Assembly: GCF_042610425.1 (NCBI RefSeq)
Contig: NZ_JBGJZM010000002.1
Location: forward strand, 1-64,000
From: Ectobacillus sp042610425
GTDB lineage: Bacteria > Bacillota > Bacilli > Bacillales > Bacillaceae_G
Length of the DNA: 64,000 nucleotides
Direction: 5' to 3'
Positions 24,573-34,271 of this stretch are shown piece by piece (within the stretch, counting starts at the first letter, position 1; each line of letters opens with the position of its first letter). The position numbers were made by a program, and so were the translations under genes. The notes beneath the pieces were generated by a model, which worked only from the letters and a program-made list of their open reading frames with translations, did not search any database and was not told the origin of the DNA.

Positions 24573-24790
24573 AACTTTCGCTCCTAATGTTCGCTTACAA
24601 TACTATCCAAATCATTATATCGATCATAGTATTATAACAGCAAATTGAGATATATGTAACTATTCCTTCTAGCAATTTTCCCCGTAATATTTCCAATTCC
24701 ACATAAAAATTTCACTATTTATTCATTGGCTTTTTCTGCGATATGGTTGTGTAAAGGTACGATTAATATCGCTTCTCTCGTTTTTATAAT
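24573..24790. other. intergenic region upstream of the GT2 gene
   Basis: AT-rich sequence with no coding frame; it must contain the GT2 promoter. Only the YfhO terminator at 24791-24851 is recognised next to it. Confidence 0.5.
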
Positions 24791-24851
24791 GAGAAAAAAT
24801 CCTCTCTAGACTAGGCATCAACAATAGTAAAGATTGCCTACACTAGAGAGG
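24791..24851 (-). terminator. terminator of the gtaB-gtrB-gtrA-yfhO cluster
   Basis: Long hairpin CCTCTCTAGTGTAGGCA / TGCCTAGTCTAGAGAGG followed on the minus strand by ATTTTTTCTC, 19 bp after the YfhO stop. Confidence 0.9.
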
Positions 24852-24869
24852 AAAACAGCATACTTCACT

Positions 24870-27566
24870 CTATAGCGGTTTTCTTCTCCACCATACTGCT
24901 CCAGCAGTAAGAAGTAAACTACATAAAGAAATAATAACTCCAATCATAAAACCGGGTGATGTATACTTCAGTTGGATATTGTGTTGTCCTTGCGAGAGCT
25001 CGATACCTAGAAATGCATCATTCAATTTCACGGGTTTCTGATTTTTCCCATCAACGGTTACAGTCCAGCCTTTATCGTAAGGAATGGATGTGAACATCAT
25101 ACCTGGTTGATTCACTTGAATCGTACCTACAACAGACCGACTATCATAGCTTGTAACTTGGAAGGATTGATTCTTAATTTGTTGCAAGCGCGTTTGAAAC
25201 GAATCTACATCAAGTCCATACACAAGGTTTTGTGTTATATCCATTGTACCTCGTTCAATTTGAATTTCTACCTCAACCTTTTCATCCTTGAACAATCCTA
25301 AATCTAAAATGCCATTGTTCCAATAATATTGTGGATACTGTGTAAATTTTTCGCCTAATGATTTACCATTCACATATACTTTTGTGAAGTCAAATGGATC
25401 GGTTCTCAGCTGCATATAAAGCTGTTGCTGTCCTTTCACATCGTATACATATTTGATACTCGCTGGCTTATATTGCTGTTGTTTTGCCAAATATAGACTT
25501 TTCTGATTCGTAACTGGTGCTGGTACTGGCGTTGTCGTTTCATCTTTCTTAACACCAGTAGGAGAATATAGCGTACTTGACTTCGGAAGAACATCTAAAT
25601 TCGTGTATTGCTCAGATACAGCTGTAAGTGGCTTATAATACGTTTCTTGCTCTGTACCCGTTAAAGGACCGATTAATTTATTTTGATTTTCAAAAGAATT
25701 TGCATAATTCACTTTCTGAATCTTAAGCTTATCCTTCCCGGTCGTATCAAAATTCGTGCCGTTCATCATATATCCAAGTGGCAGTGCATTCTTGTTTTCA
25801 TATACACGATTAGGACCGATTTGATCAATTTGTTCAAAGCCATATTTATTTAGCGGGATATCAGACACCATATATTTCACACCGAAAAGTGAATCTGTTG
25901 TTACGATTCCTTTCCCATTTTGCAGAATAAGGGCATCTAGAAATCCATATCCTATATCTTGCATGTATAAGTTTAGATGGCCATTTGCAACAGAGTTAAA
26001 ATGGGTAATTCCTTTATAATCAAATCTAAGTGAATCATTCCAAGTGCTTCCCTCTGTCGTTTCGACACGGTAAAATCCCGTATCCTTCTTCGCAATTGAA
26101 GCAAATGTTTCCTCATAATTCGGATGAACTGTTGCATACGTATCACGCAAAATATAACCGTATTCAAGCCCCATTAGCTTGATGGAATATAATGTACTAA
26201 TTCCTACATCTAATGAGATGACCGCAATTAATAAATACGAAACGAGGGTTTTCTTATCAGAGCGTAAAGCCTTCCAATATAGAAGTAGTGTATACGCTAG
26301 AACAAGAGCTATATTGATTAAAATTTTGTTAGAAGGCATATAGTAGTGTGCAATTTTGGAAATGAATAAAATCATGAATATATTAAAAATCACAATTTTC
26401 CGTAGAGCAGGTAGCATCTCTTTATCGAAAATAAGATATACGCGAAATGCCATATACAATATTAAGAAAGAGAATAAAAATGAATAACGAAATGGAAAGT
26501 TTGTTGGTGGTTCAAATCCATGCCATGCAATATTTAAAAGAGGGATTTCCATGGAAATTAGCAAAATAAGTGATAATATTCCATAGACAATCTTTTCTTT
26601 TCGTGATATTTGTTTTGTAATAAAAAACAATGGAACGAGTAAAATCGTTAATACCCCTGCATATAAGTTTGGCATACCATTTACGGTTGTATCAATAACC
26701 CCGCTAAAAAATCTGCTGTACACAGTAAGCAAATCAAAATTGAACTCCGTTGTCCATGGCAATGCTGCACGTTCCGCAAAGTTACTCTTTAAATCCATGT
26801 AAGTAGGCAGCGTCACAATAGCAGAGATTCCTGCTGCCAATGCTGTAATCACAATAAATAGCGCTATCTTCTTTAAACCGAACTTTACATCTCGAATGCT
26901 ATGTACTATTGCAAACCTAGCCACAAAGTATAGGAATGTAAAAATACCAACCATATAGGCTATGTAAAAATTCGAAATAAACATTAGTGCTAAGGTAATC
27001 GTTAATAGAAGAAATTGATCTTTACGAATAACCTTCTCTACTCCTAACAAAATAAGGGGAAGGAGATAAATGCCATCTAGCCACATTACACAGAATGAAT
27101 ACACAGTTACAAATGACATAAGCGCATAGAAGGTTGAAAAGAACACAAGTGGCAAATCACGATATTGTGTTACTTTGCTAAGAAAATACGTCATCGTAAA
27201 TCCAGCTAGTCCTACCTTTAGCAATGTAATTAGAACAAGTGCCTCTGGGATGTGATTACGATCAAAGAGAAGGATAAGCAAAGAGAAAGGGCTCGCTAAA
27301 TAATAGGCGAATACGCCGAAGAAATTAACTCCCATTCCTGCTTCCCAACTAAAGAAAATACTTTTCCCATTTTTTAATACATCATAAAGATACGTATAAA
27401 ACTGAACGTACTGTGTATGCATATCTGTAACGAGTATGGACTTCTGTCCGAACGGCGCTATTCCAAGAAGCATGAATAATATTCCATAAATAGCGAACGG
27501 TAGCATAAATGCAAATCCATACAATACATATTTGTTCTTTTTAAAGAGTTGCAATAAGTCCTGCAT
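24870..27566 (-). CDS. yfhO: YfhO-family GT-C glycosyltransferase
   Basis: 898-aa polytopic membrane protein with about fourteen hydrophobic segments. The first long extracytoplasmic loop carries 'LVTDMHTQYVQFYTYLYDVL' (~44-63), whose Asp is the likely catalytic acid, followed by the YfhO block 'WEAGMGVNFFGVFAYYLASP'. A large extracytoplasmic domain spans ~470-860, with a final TM at ~870-890. YfhO proteins take the sugar from undecaprenyl phosphate on the outer face and modify lipoteichoic or wall polymers. With the GtrA and GtrB genes upstream it completes a three-component glycosylation system. 174 bp separate it from gtrA. Confidence 0.85.
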   Translation of the reverse strand: MQDLLQLFKKNKYVLYGFAFMLPFAIYGILFMLLGIAPFGQKSILVTDMHTQYVQFYTYLYDVLKNGKSIFFSWEAGMGVNFFGVFAYYLASPFSLLILLFDRNHIPEALVLITLLKVGLAGFTMTYFLSKVTQYRDLPLVFFSTFYALMSFVTVYSFCVMWLDGIYLLPLILLGVEKVIRKDQFLLLTITLALMFISNFYIAYMVGIFTFLYFVARFAIVHSIRDVKFGLKKIALFIVITALAAGISAIVTLPTYMDLKSNFAERAALPWTTEFNFDLLTVYSRFFSGVIDTTVNGMPNLYAGVLTILLVPLFFITKQISRKEKIVYGILSLILLISMEIPLLNIAWHGFEPPTNFPFRYSFLFSFLILYMAFRVYLIFDKEMLPALRKIVIFNIFMILFISKIAHYYMPSNKILINIALVLAYTLLLYWKALRSDKKTLVSYLLIAVISLDVGISTLYSIKLMGLEYGYILRDTYATVHPNYEETFASIAKKDTGFYRVETTEGSTWNDSLRFDYKGITHFNSVANGHLNLYMQDIGYGFLDALILQNGKGIVTTDSLFGVKYMVSDIPLNKYGFEQIDQIGPNRVYENKNALPLGYMMNGTNFDTTGKDKLKIQKVNYANSFENQNKLIGPLTGTEQETYYKPLTAVSEQYTNLDVLPKSSTLYSPTGVKKDETTTPVPAPVTNQKSLYLAKQQQYKPASIKYVYDVKGQQQLYMQLRTDPFDFTKVYVNGKSLGEKFTQYPQYYWNNGILDLGLFKDEKVEVEIQIERGTMDITQNLVYGLDVDSFQTRLQQIKNQSFQVTSYDSRSVVGTIQVNQPGMMFTSIPYDKGWTVTVDGKNQKPVKLNDAFLGIELSQGQHNIQLKYTSPGFMIGVIISLCSLLLTAGAVWWRRKPL

Positions 27567-27740
27567 TATACTCCTCCATAGATTAATCTGTAAATTATAT
27601 TTAATGATAAACCTTGTTTTACAATCGTTTCAAACTTACTAAACGTTGTAACTTCTCTCCATTACTCAATTTTATATGAGGTTAACCATGCAATCGAGAT
27701 AAAAAACAAAACCAGGCGGTGGGCCCAGCTTGTTCTATAA

Positions 27741-28163
27741 TCAAGATATGTGCGATTTTTTACCTGGTTCTACATTCTTCTTAAAAATCACATACTTACT
27801 TGCAAAATAATTAAACACGACAACAATAACATTCGCCACTATTTTAGCAAACAAATCATTGATATGCATGACTCCTACTAACAGAATCATGGAAAAAATG
27901 TCGATAAAATAGGATAGCAATCGAAATCCCATAAAATAGAAAAATTCTTTGAAAACTTGTCCTAATGTGCTGTGACTGCTATTAAACACATATTTTTTAT
28001 TTGTAATATATGCAAATAAAACAGACACAATCCATGCAATTGTAGTAGCTACCTTATAATCAACATGTAGCAAGGTAACAAATAAATAGTACGTAACAAT
28101 ATTAACAAGGGTAGTCAAACCACCGAAAAGCAAGTAGTTGAAAATTTCTTTTTTTCTATTCAA
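27741..28163 (-). CDS. GtrA-family flippase
   Basis: 140 aa, four membrane segments (about 9-29, 35-55, 74-96, 103-125) and the GtrA/GtcA pattern 'FLLFGGLTTLVN'-like 'NYLLFGGLTTLVNIVTYYL' plus 'NKKYVFN'. The family flips undecaprenyl-phosphate sugars across the membrane. Starts 12 bp after the GtrB-like gene, so they are co-transcribed. Confidence 0.88.
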   Translation of the reverse strand: MNRKKEIFNYLLFGGLTTLVNIVTYYLFVTLLHVDYKVATTIAWIVSVLFAYITNKKYVFNSSHSTLGQVFKEFFYFMGFRLLSYFIDIFSMILLVGVMHINDLFAKIVANVIVVVFNYFASKYVIFKKNVEPGKKSHIS

Positions 28164-28175
28164 CTTTCACCTCTC

Positions 28176-29177
28176 CTATCTACCGGCTTTTACTTTTTGT
28201 TCTTTCACCACATAGGCAGGTTGAGACTCGCCGTTTATATTCGTAGCTTTCTGATCATTATATTCATCGACAAAATAAAGTGGACGATTCTTCGTTTCGT
28301 TAAAGATACGTCCTAAGTATTCTCCGATAATTCCTAGTGCAATCAATTGTACACCACCGAAGAACAAGATAACAGCCATCATAGACGGATAGCCTGTTAC
28401 AGATTCCCCATATGCTAACGTTTTAATAATAATCCAAACCATATATACGAAAGCGAGTAAAGAAGCAGTAAATCCGAAATAAGAAGCGATACGAAGAGGG
28501 AATGTTGTGAATGATGTAATTCCTTCAATTGCAAGCTCCATTAGCTTAAAATAGTTCCATTTTGTTTCACCTGCGGCACGAGGGTCACGATCAAACAGAA
28601 TTTCTTTCTTATTATATCCAATCCAGCTAAACATACCTTTTGTATACCGTTGTGTTTCACGAATTTGCTTAAGCGCTTCTACGCATCTGCGATCAAGCAA
28701 ACGGAAATCACCTGTATCTTCCTGAATTGGAATACGTGTCGTACGCTTTAATAAGCTATAATACTGAGCTGAAGTCCACTTTTTAGCAAAGGATTCGCCC
28801 GCTCTTGTTCTTCGTTTCGCATAAACATCGTCATAGCCTTGTTCCCAATATGTTATCATTTCCGGAATCAATTCAGGTGGATCCTGTAAATCAGCATCGA
28901 TAATAACAACTGCATCACCAATTGCATGGTCTAGACCTGCCATCATTGCAGTTTCCTTACCAAAGTTACGAGCTAAATCCACATAAGAAATACGCGGATC
29001 TTGCGTACGAAATTCTTTAACAATATTTAATGTGTTATCTTTACTTCCATCATTTACAAATAAAATTTCAAAATTATATTGAGGAATTCCATTAATTACT
29101 CCTGTAACGCGATTATATAATTGATCTAAAACTTCTTCTTCATTATAGGCTGGAACTAAAATCGTGATGGTTTTCAA
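28176..29177 (-). CDS. GtrB/CsbB-like undecaprenyl-phosphate glycosyltransferase
   Basis: 333-aa GT2 enzyme. 'ILVPAYNEEEVLDQLYNRV' (~6-24), 'FVNDGSKDNTL' (~43), 'IIDADLQDPPELIPEM' (~93-108) and 'RRTRAGESFAKKW' are followed by two C-terminal TMs (~228-255, ~265-290). Makes the lipid-linked sugar for the adjacent GtrA flippase and YfhO. Lies 126 bp after gtaB, whose product UDP-glucose is a plausible donor. A paralogue of the GT2 at 23556-24572, so two such lipid-sugar pools may exist. Confidence 0.87.
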   Translation of the reverse strand: MKTITILVPAYNEEEVLDQLYNRVTGVINGIPQYNFEILFVNDGSKDNTLNIVKEFRTQDPRISYVDLARNFGKETAMMAGLDHAIGDAVVIIDADLQDPPELIPEMITYWEQGYDDVYAKRRTRAGESFAKKWTSAQYYSLLKRTTRIPIQEDTGDFRLLDRRCVEALKQIRETQRYTKGMFSWIGYNKKEILFDRDPRAAGETKWNYFKLMELAIEGITSFTTFPLRIASYFGFTASLLAFVYMVWIIIKTLAYGESVTGYPSMMAVILFFGGVQLIALGIIGEYLGRIFNETKNRPLYFVDEYNDQKATNINGESQPAYVVKEQKVKAGR

Positions 29178-29303
29178 AGAAGATGCTCCTTTCCTGTTCT
29201 ATTCTTCTAAAACAACCATTTCTTTTGATTACGCACAGATGGGACATAGAAAACAGAGCTTTGCAGTTCCTCCGATTTCCTATGCCTACCTCTTTATCGG
29301 ACA

Positions 29304-30194
29304 TTATCCTTTAATAGATGGAGTTTGCGATTCAACCAAGTCACTCATAATACGCAATAAATCTTCTTTCAGCTCATCATGCTGCAGTGCCATTTCAATT
29401 GTTGTTTGAATAAATCCAAGCTTTTCTCCCACGTCAAAGCGTTTTCCTTCAAAGTCATATGCAAATACACGTTGGATTTCATTTAATCGTTGGATTGCAT
29501 CCGTTAACTGAATTTCACCACCAGCTCCAACTTGTTGCTCTTCAAGGAACATGAAAATTTCTGGATTTAACACATAACGTCCCATGATAGCTAAATTAGA
29601 AGGTGCTGTTCCTGGTGCTGGCTTTTCTACAAATTGCTTCACTTGATAGCGACGATTTTCTTTTTCTAGTGGATCAATAATTCCGTAGCGATGAGTATCA
29701 GCGTCACTTACTTGTTGAACTCCAATAATAGAAGAAAGCGTTTTGTCATATTCATCAATTAATTGACGTAGACATGGCTTTTCTGCTTGTACAATATCAT
29801 CACCTAATAAAACTGCGAACGGTTCATTCCCGATGAATTTACGTGCACACCAAACGGCATGACCAAGTCCCTTTGGTTCTTTTTGACGAATGTAATGAAT
29901 ATCAACCATGTTAGAGGAAGCTTGCACTTTTTCTAGCAGTTCAAACTTTTTCTTTTCTAATAAGTTTTGTTCTAATTCAAATGCGTGATCAAAATGGTCT
30001 TCGATAGCACGCTTGCCTTTACCAGTAACGATTATAATATCTTCAATACCAGAGGCAATAGCTTCTTCCACAATATATTGAATAGTTGGTTTATCAACGA
30101 TAGGCAACATTTCTTTAGGCATTGCTTTGGTTGCCGGTAAAAAGCGAGTTCCTAATCCCGCTGCTGGAATAATCGCTTTTTTAACTTTTTTCAT
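29304..30194 (-). CDS. gtaB: UTP--glucose-1-phosphate uridylyltransferase
   Basis: Makes UDP-glucose, the donor for glycolipids, teichoic-acid glucosylation and this island's glycosyltransferases. 296 aa with the nucleotidyltransferase signature 'AGLGTRFLPATKAMPKEMLP' (~10-29), 'LLGDDIV', 'VEKPAPGTAPSNLAIMGRYV' and 'GGEIQLTDAI'. The ATG at 30194 has AAAGAGG upstream; the 9 extra upstream codons are not family-like. A candidate SigA promoter (TTGACG-N18-TAGAAT) lies ~210 bp upstream. Confidence 0.95.
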   Translation of the reverse strand: MKKVKKAIIPAAGLGTRFLPATKAMPKEMLPIVDKPTIQYIVEEAIASGIEDIIIVTGKGKRAIEDHFDHAFELEQNLLEKKKFELLEKVQASSNMVDIHYIRQKEPKGLGHAVWCARKFIGNEPFAVLLGDDIVQAEKPCLRQLIDEYDKTLSSIIGVQQVSDADTHRYGIIDPLEKENRRYQVKQFVEKPAPGTAPSNLAIMGRYVLNPEIFMFLEEQQVGAGGEIQLTDAIQRLNEIQRVFAYDFEGKRFDVGEKLGFIQTTIEMALQHDELKEDLLRIMSDLVESQTPSIKG

Positions 30195-30521
30195 GTCTAT
30201 AACCTCTTTCTCTTCATACAATTTTATCCTTCAATTCATATGTTTTGGAATTCTTTAGCGATAGTTTAAACTATAAGTGAAGGTGATATTCGTTTCGTTA
30301 CAAACACATACCAGTCTATTATATAACTAATAATCACTAGAATAGTGTTAAAATTTATTAACAATTCCTATTGAAGTATGGACAGCCAAAAACCACTTCC
30401 TTCAAATTCTACATGATTGCTTTTTTATCCGTCAAGCTATACTAGAATTTTACTGACAAATTCCATTGTAATTTCTCACATTTCATTATAAAAATACAGT
30501 ACTTCTAGTAACATATGTAAA
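30195..30521. other. gtaB upstream region with candidate promoter
   Basis: About 330 bp without a coding frame. On the minus strand TTGACG (30430-30435) and TAGAAT (30406-30411) lie 18 nt apart, a possible SigA promoter that would leave a ~200-nt leader. No riboswitch fold was recognised in it. Confidence 0.45.
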
Positions 30522-30558
30522 TAAAAATAGATGTCCTTATTAATCAGGACATCTATTT
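30522..30558 (-). terminator. terminator of pepA
   Basis: AAATAGATGTCCT pairs with AGGACATCTATTT, followed on the minus strand by TTTATTTAC. Confidence 0.9.
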
Positions 30559-30562
30559 CATC

Positions 30563-32035
30563 TTAAAATCGTTCGATTAGTGTGGCAAGCGTTCGTACCA
30601 TAACACCTGTGGCCCCTACCGGACCTAGTTCATGACTGCTTTTTGTCTCCGATGTACCGGCGATATCTAGATGAACCCAAGGTGTATCCCCGGCAAATTC
30701 ACCTATAAATGTTCCCGCCATGATTGCATGACCGTCACGACCAGGGGAGTTATTTAAATCTGCAAATTGACTATTGCGCACTCGCATCTTATCACGCTCG
30801 TATATTGGTAATCGCCAAATGGGTTCATCCGTTTCAATGGATGCTTCTACAACTTGTTCATAAAAGGCTGGATCGTTTGTCATGGCCCCAGTTGTATCGT
30901 TACCAAGTGCTACAATAATTCCGCCTGTTAACGTAGCAACATCAACAAGATGTGTAGCTCCTAGCTTTTTCGCATACGTAATACCGTCCGCTAATGCCAA
31001 TCTACCTTCTGCATCCGTATTTAATACTTCAATCGTCTTCCCGCTCATGGATGTAATAACATCATCCGGCTTAAACGCATCTGCACTAATCATATTATCT
31101 GTGGATGGAATAACGGCTACTACATTTTTTTCTGGGCGAAGCTCTCCGATAATTTCCATCGCGCCTAAAACTGCAGCAGCTCCTCCCATATCGCCTTTCA
31201 TACCAATCATGCTCGCGCGTGGCTTTAATGAATACCCTCCTGTATCATAGGTAATTCCTTTTCCAACAAGACCGATAACATCCGTCCATTCTTCTTTTCC
31301 TTTATAAAGCAAGGCAATCATTTTAGGTGGATTTACGGAACCGCGATTTACAGCTAGCAACGCACCCATTCCTAGTTCTTCCATTTCCTCTTTATCCAAA
31401 ACTTTGTAGTCCATGTCATATTTTTCAGCTAAGGATACAGCATAGTTTGCCAATTCTTCTGCTGTTAACATGTTAGGCGGCATATTTACAAGCGTACGCG
31501 CTGCATTTGTTGCATGCCCATGAATATAGCCAACCGATAAAGCTGCTTCTACTTCTTGCAGATCATAGTTTGTTATTACTGCAATTTTTTGCGACGTTTT
31601 TTTCGTTTTCTTTCCCGTTTTATAAGTTTGTAGCTCGTATGTTCCTAAACAAAATGTTTCTGCAATCATATGAGCAACATCGAGCTCTTGTATATCACCG
31701 CACACGAATGAATCTAATAAAATAGCGGCATTCGTTGCATTGCTGTTCTTTAGTGTTTTAAACAGTTTTCCGAGCGCCTCTCGCAACATCGACGTGCTAT
31801 ACTCATTCTTTTTCCCAAGCCCAACAAAATAGTAACGTTTCATAGAATTATTTGTCAGTGTATGTATAGTAGAAATTTTCTTTTTTGCAGGCGATATATC
31901 TCCTGCATCTATGAACGTTGTTACATTTCCGCCTAGCTCTGCACTAATTTCTTTCGCATATTTAGTTTGTTCTTCTTCAAATAATGCAACCACAACCGCA
32001 TCATGACTGCTAAGTTTTTCTTGTACTTGAAACAT
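30563..32035 (-). CDS. pepA: leucyl aminopeptidase (M17)
   Basis: Cytosolic di-metal aminopeptidase of 490 aa. The N-terminal domain is ~1-165. The catalytic domain shows 'GKGITYDTGGYSLKP' (metal Lys/Asp), 'GDMGGAAAV' and the M17 signature 'NTDAEGRL' (~343-350). The ATG at 32035 with GGGAGG eight bases upstream is preferred to the GTG that overlaps that ribosome site. Position matches B. subtilis yuiE. The upstream gene is DUF309, 61 bp away on the same strand, and may be co-transcribed. Confidence 0.93.
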   Translation of the reverse strand: MFQVQEKLSSHDAVVVALFEEEQTKYAKEISAELGGNVTTFIDAGDISPAKKKISTIHTLTNNSMKRYYFVGLGKKNEYSTSMLREALGKLFKTLKNSNATNAAILLDSFVCGDIQELDVAHMIAETFCLGTYELQTYKTGKKTKKTSQKIAVITNYDLQEVEAALSVGYIHGHATNAARTLVNMPPNMLTAEELANYAVSLAEKYDMDYKVLDKEEMEELGMGALLAVNRGSVNPPKMIALLYKGKEEWTDVIGLVGKGITYDTGGYSLKPRASMIGMKGDMGGAAAVLGAMEIIGELRPEKNVVAVIPSTDNMISADAFKPDDVITSMSGKTIEVLNTDAEGRLALADGITYAKKLGATHLVDVATLTGGIIVALGNDTTGAMTNDPAFYEQVVEASIETDEPIWRLPIYERDKMRVRNSQFADLNNSPGRDGHAIMAGTFIGEFAGDTPWVHLDIAGTSETKSSHELGPVGATGVMVRTLATLIERF

Positions 32036-32096
32036 GTCATGCACCTCCCATTATGATTTACATTATAGTACTCTTCTTCTCACAATGCGATGTTTC

Positions 32097-32471
32097 TTAC
32101 TCCATATATAAAACAAGTTCAGGTAACAACGGGAGGTCCTTACTTTCTTCAAAAGGGACACGGTCTAGGTCACGCGGAATGATTTGTAAACATTGTTCTA
32201 CAAATTGAAGGACAAATTCAACATTCAAGGACCAATATGTTGGCCTATATGGCTGTAAGTATCGTTTTGCCGCCCCCATCATGGCTCTGGCACCTTTCAC
32301 ATTTCCATATCCATAATGATATAGTGCCACTGACATTTGTAGCAGTCCCTTTAAAAAGAAATTATCCATTTCAGTCAGCCACATTTCCTCAAGTAAATCA
32401 TGACATGTATAATAATCGCCTTCATTAAATTTTATAAAAAACTCATAATACTCAAGCGGGTAGTCCTTCAT
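32097..32471 (-). CDS. DUF309 family protein
   Basis: 124-aa helical protein with the DUF309 core 'FNEGDYYTCHDLLEEMW' (~14-30) and 'LLQMSVALYHYGYGNVKGARAM'. The conserved His/Glu pair in 'CHDLLEEMW' suggests a metal or hydrolytic site, but the family has no established role. The ATG at 32471 follows GAGGG; the TTG start four codons upstream overlaps that site. Confidence 0.8.
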   Translation of the reverse strand: MKDYPLEYYEFFIKFNEGDYYTCHDLLEEMWLTEMDNFFLKGLLQMSVALYHYGYGNVKGARAMMGAAKRYLQPYRPTYWSLNVEFVLQFVEQCLQIIPRDLDRVPFEESKDLPLLPELVLYME

Positions 32472-32555
32472 TTTATCCCTCAATTCCCCTTACATCTACC
32501 CTTAGTATAACAAAAAGAGTAGATAACCTCTAAAATCATGTCTCTAACAATGAAT

Positions 32556-32588
32556 ACAAAAGAGACCATCCTCTTTCATGATAGTCTC
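32556..32588 (-). terminator. terminator of yuiC
   Basis: GAGACTATC pairs with GATGGTCTC (one mismatch), followed on the minus strand by TTTTGT. Confidence 0.8.
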
Positions 32589-32602
32589 GCTATTTCTAAA
32601 AC

Positions 32603-33274
32603 CTACTGTTTCTTTTTATATTGTTGACGAAACACCTGCATCGCTTCATCCTCATTTAGTTGCTTTAACTCCGCTTCTGACAGCTTTCCTGAACCTTTTT
32701 TCACAAGATATACAGTTAGTTTTTTCTTTCCCCACTGTTTATACACATCTTGAACCGTATCGTAATATAAATCTAACTCCTTTCCTTTAATTGCGCCCCC
32801 TTTATCAGCTACTACGCCATATCCGTACCCTGGAATGAACAAGACAGACCCAATCGGAAATATATGTAGATCCGCTGCTATCGTAGAATATAAGTCACGT
32901 TTAACTTTCACGCCAGAGTAGGTTATCCCATATTGAGGATGTGCAGGATGTTTTCCTGTTGACTCTACCCCAGCCGTATAACCCGTAGCTGTAACTTCAA
33001 CCGAATCATACCGGGACCAATCGACTGACTGCTCAAGAGTTTTTGTTTCTGCTTTTGTTTCTGCTTTTGTTTCTGTTTTTGTTACTGTTTTTGTTACTGT
33101 TTCCGTTTGTTTTTCTGTATTTAAATTGCCCAATGTTCGAACATTCTCTGTTTTCTTGAAGCCGGTTATCATTTCTATTATTGTTAAATGTGAAATCGCT
33201 TGAAAGGTAACTAATAAAGCCATGCAAAATAAACACGCCATAAAAAGGCGAATCGTAACTATTCGTATCGTCAT
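32603..33274 (-). CDS. yuiC: 3D-domain cell-wall protein, YuiC-like
   Basis: ~223 aa with one N-terminal membrane anchor (~7-27), then a low-complexity Thr/Lys/Glu linker (~55-80, KTETKAETK units). The C-terminal 3D domain spans ~90-190: 'VEVTATGYTAG', 'GITYSGVKVKRDLYSTIA', 'GYGYGVVADKGGAIKGKELDLYY' (part). The three Asp of the 3D fold are present. B. subtilis YuiC is a stationary-phase muralytic protein (Sps) related to lytic transglycosylases. Start uncertain: ATG 33274 is family-like but GGAG is 14 nt upstream. Confidence 0.82.
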   Translation of the reverse strand: MTIRIVTIRLFMACLFCMALLVTFQAISHLTIIEMITGFKKTENVRTLGNLNTEKQTETVTKTVTKTETKAETKAETKTLEQSVDWSRYDSVEVTATGYTAGVESTGKHPAHPQYGITYSGVKVKRDLYSTIAADLHIFPIGSVLFIPGYGYGVVADKGGAIKGKELDLYYDTVQDVYKQWGKKKLTVYLVKKGSGKLSEAELKQLNEDEAMQVFRQQYKKKQ

Positions 33275-33337
33275 GTTTATTCTCAACACTCCTTCATCTG
33301 TAGTGTTGACCAAGACGATTTTCTTTTATACACCAAA

Positions 33338-33377
33338 AAAGAAAAAAAGTGAATGGCGCTTATTTCACCATTCACAA
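33338..33377 (-). terminator. terminator of yuiB
   Basis: GTGAATGG (33349-33356) and CCATTCAC (33368-33375), followed on the minus strand by TTTTTTTC. It separates yuiB from yuiC. Confidence 0.88.
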
Positions 33378-33382
33378 AAAAG

Positions 33383-33700
33383 CTAAAACATGCGATATCC
33401 ACTATTTCGAAGCGTTTTCATAACAAATCCTGAAGCGATAGCTCCTATAAATCCTGATGGTAATATAAATAAATCTGCCTGTCCCAGAGAAGAAACACGC
33501 GTGAGAAAAGAGGAAAAGGATAGGAAAGGATCTTGAAAGTATTTCAGTATATCTATTCTATTAATAATTAGTACGCAGACTACTGGATACAAGATAGTCA
33601 TCACCCATGTTTGACGCAATATCATGTTTAACAAAAAACCAATTCCAAAAAATAGAACGAAAAAAAGTAACATAGAAATGAGTAGCATTGGAATGCTCAT
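33383..33700 (-). CDS. yuiB: YuiB-like membrane protein
   Basis: 105 aa with three hydrophobic segments (about 4-26, 31-51, 72-93). The ATG at 33700 has GGAGAACG upstream and gives the same length as I recall for B. subtilis YuiB; the longer frame adds a polar segment with no family support. Function unknown. Confidence 0.72.
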   Translation of the reverse strand: MSIPMLLISMLLFFVLFFGIGFLLNMILRQTWVMTILYPVVCVLIINRIDILKYFQDPFLSFSSFLTRVSSLGQADLFILPSGFIGAIASGFVMKTLRNSGYRMF

Positions 33701-33757
33701 TGTACGTTCTCCTTCCGGCTTCCATTTCCTTAATTTTACAGATGTGAACAATAAAAA

Positions 33758-34252
33758 TCAATCCTTGTTTTCTGAAAGAAATACACGATACGCTGTGTAA
33801 CCAAAGTGATCTCCCGGATTCACCTCATCATTCATCTGAAAAATAGAGCTTGGCATCGTTTCTAACAAATGCCGAACTAGTACAGAAGTAACCTCATCTT
33901 GTAAAATGACATCCCGGGATAAAAATGCAGCATCTGATAATTCTTTTTCTTGTATAGTTATCGCCTGATTCTCCGGTTTAAGTAAAAAAATAACCATATT
34001 ATCACTAATTTCGCCCTCAAGAACACCAGAGCGTATACCTAAGACACCGCGAATAGAAGTACTAATTCCCGTTTCTTCTAATATTTCTCTTTTAACTGCC
34101 TCATCAATCGTTTCCCCTTCTTTCACAAATCCTGCCGGAAACGACCATTTGCCTTTTAATCCGCCATACGTTTTCTTTACTACTAGCCATCTTCCATCAT
34201 TCGTTTGAACTAGACCACTTACCGCTAACCAAACATTGCCTCGTTTATTCAA
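33758..34252 (-). CDS. NUDIX hydrolase
   Basis: ~164 aa. The Nudix box is complete: G-x5-E-x7-REILEETGI within 'GFVKEGETIDEAVKREILEE' (~36-55). It probably cleaves a nucleoside diphosphate derivative; substrate unknown. A TTG start at 34252 with AAAAGGGG upstream is preferred, because the longer frame to 34291 begins inside the ndh terminator hairpin. In B. subtilis ndh follows yuiA/yuiB; this gene replaces yuiA. Confidence 0.8.
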   Translation of the reverse strand: MNKRGNVWLAVSGLVQTNDGRWLVVKKTYGGLKGKWSFPAGFVKEGETIDEAVKREILEETGISTSIRGVLGIRSGVLEGEISDNMVIFLLKPENQAITIQEKELSDAAFLSRDVILQDEVTSVLVRHLLETMPSSIFQMNDEVNPGDHFGYTAYRVFLSENKD

Positions 34253-34271
34253 ACAAAAAACCCCTTTTATA

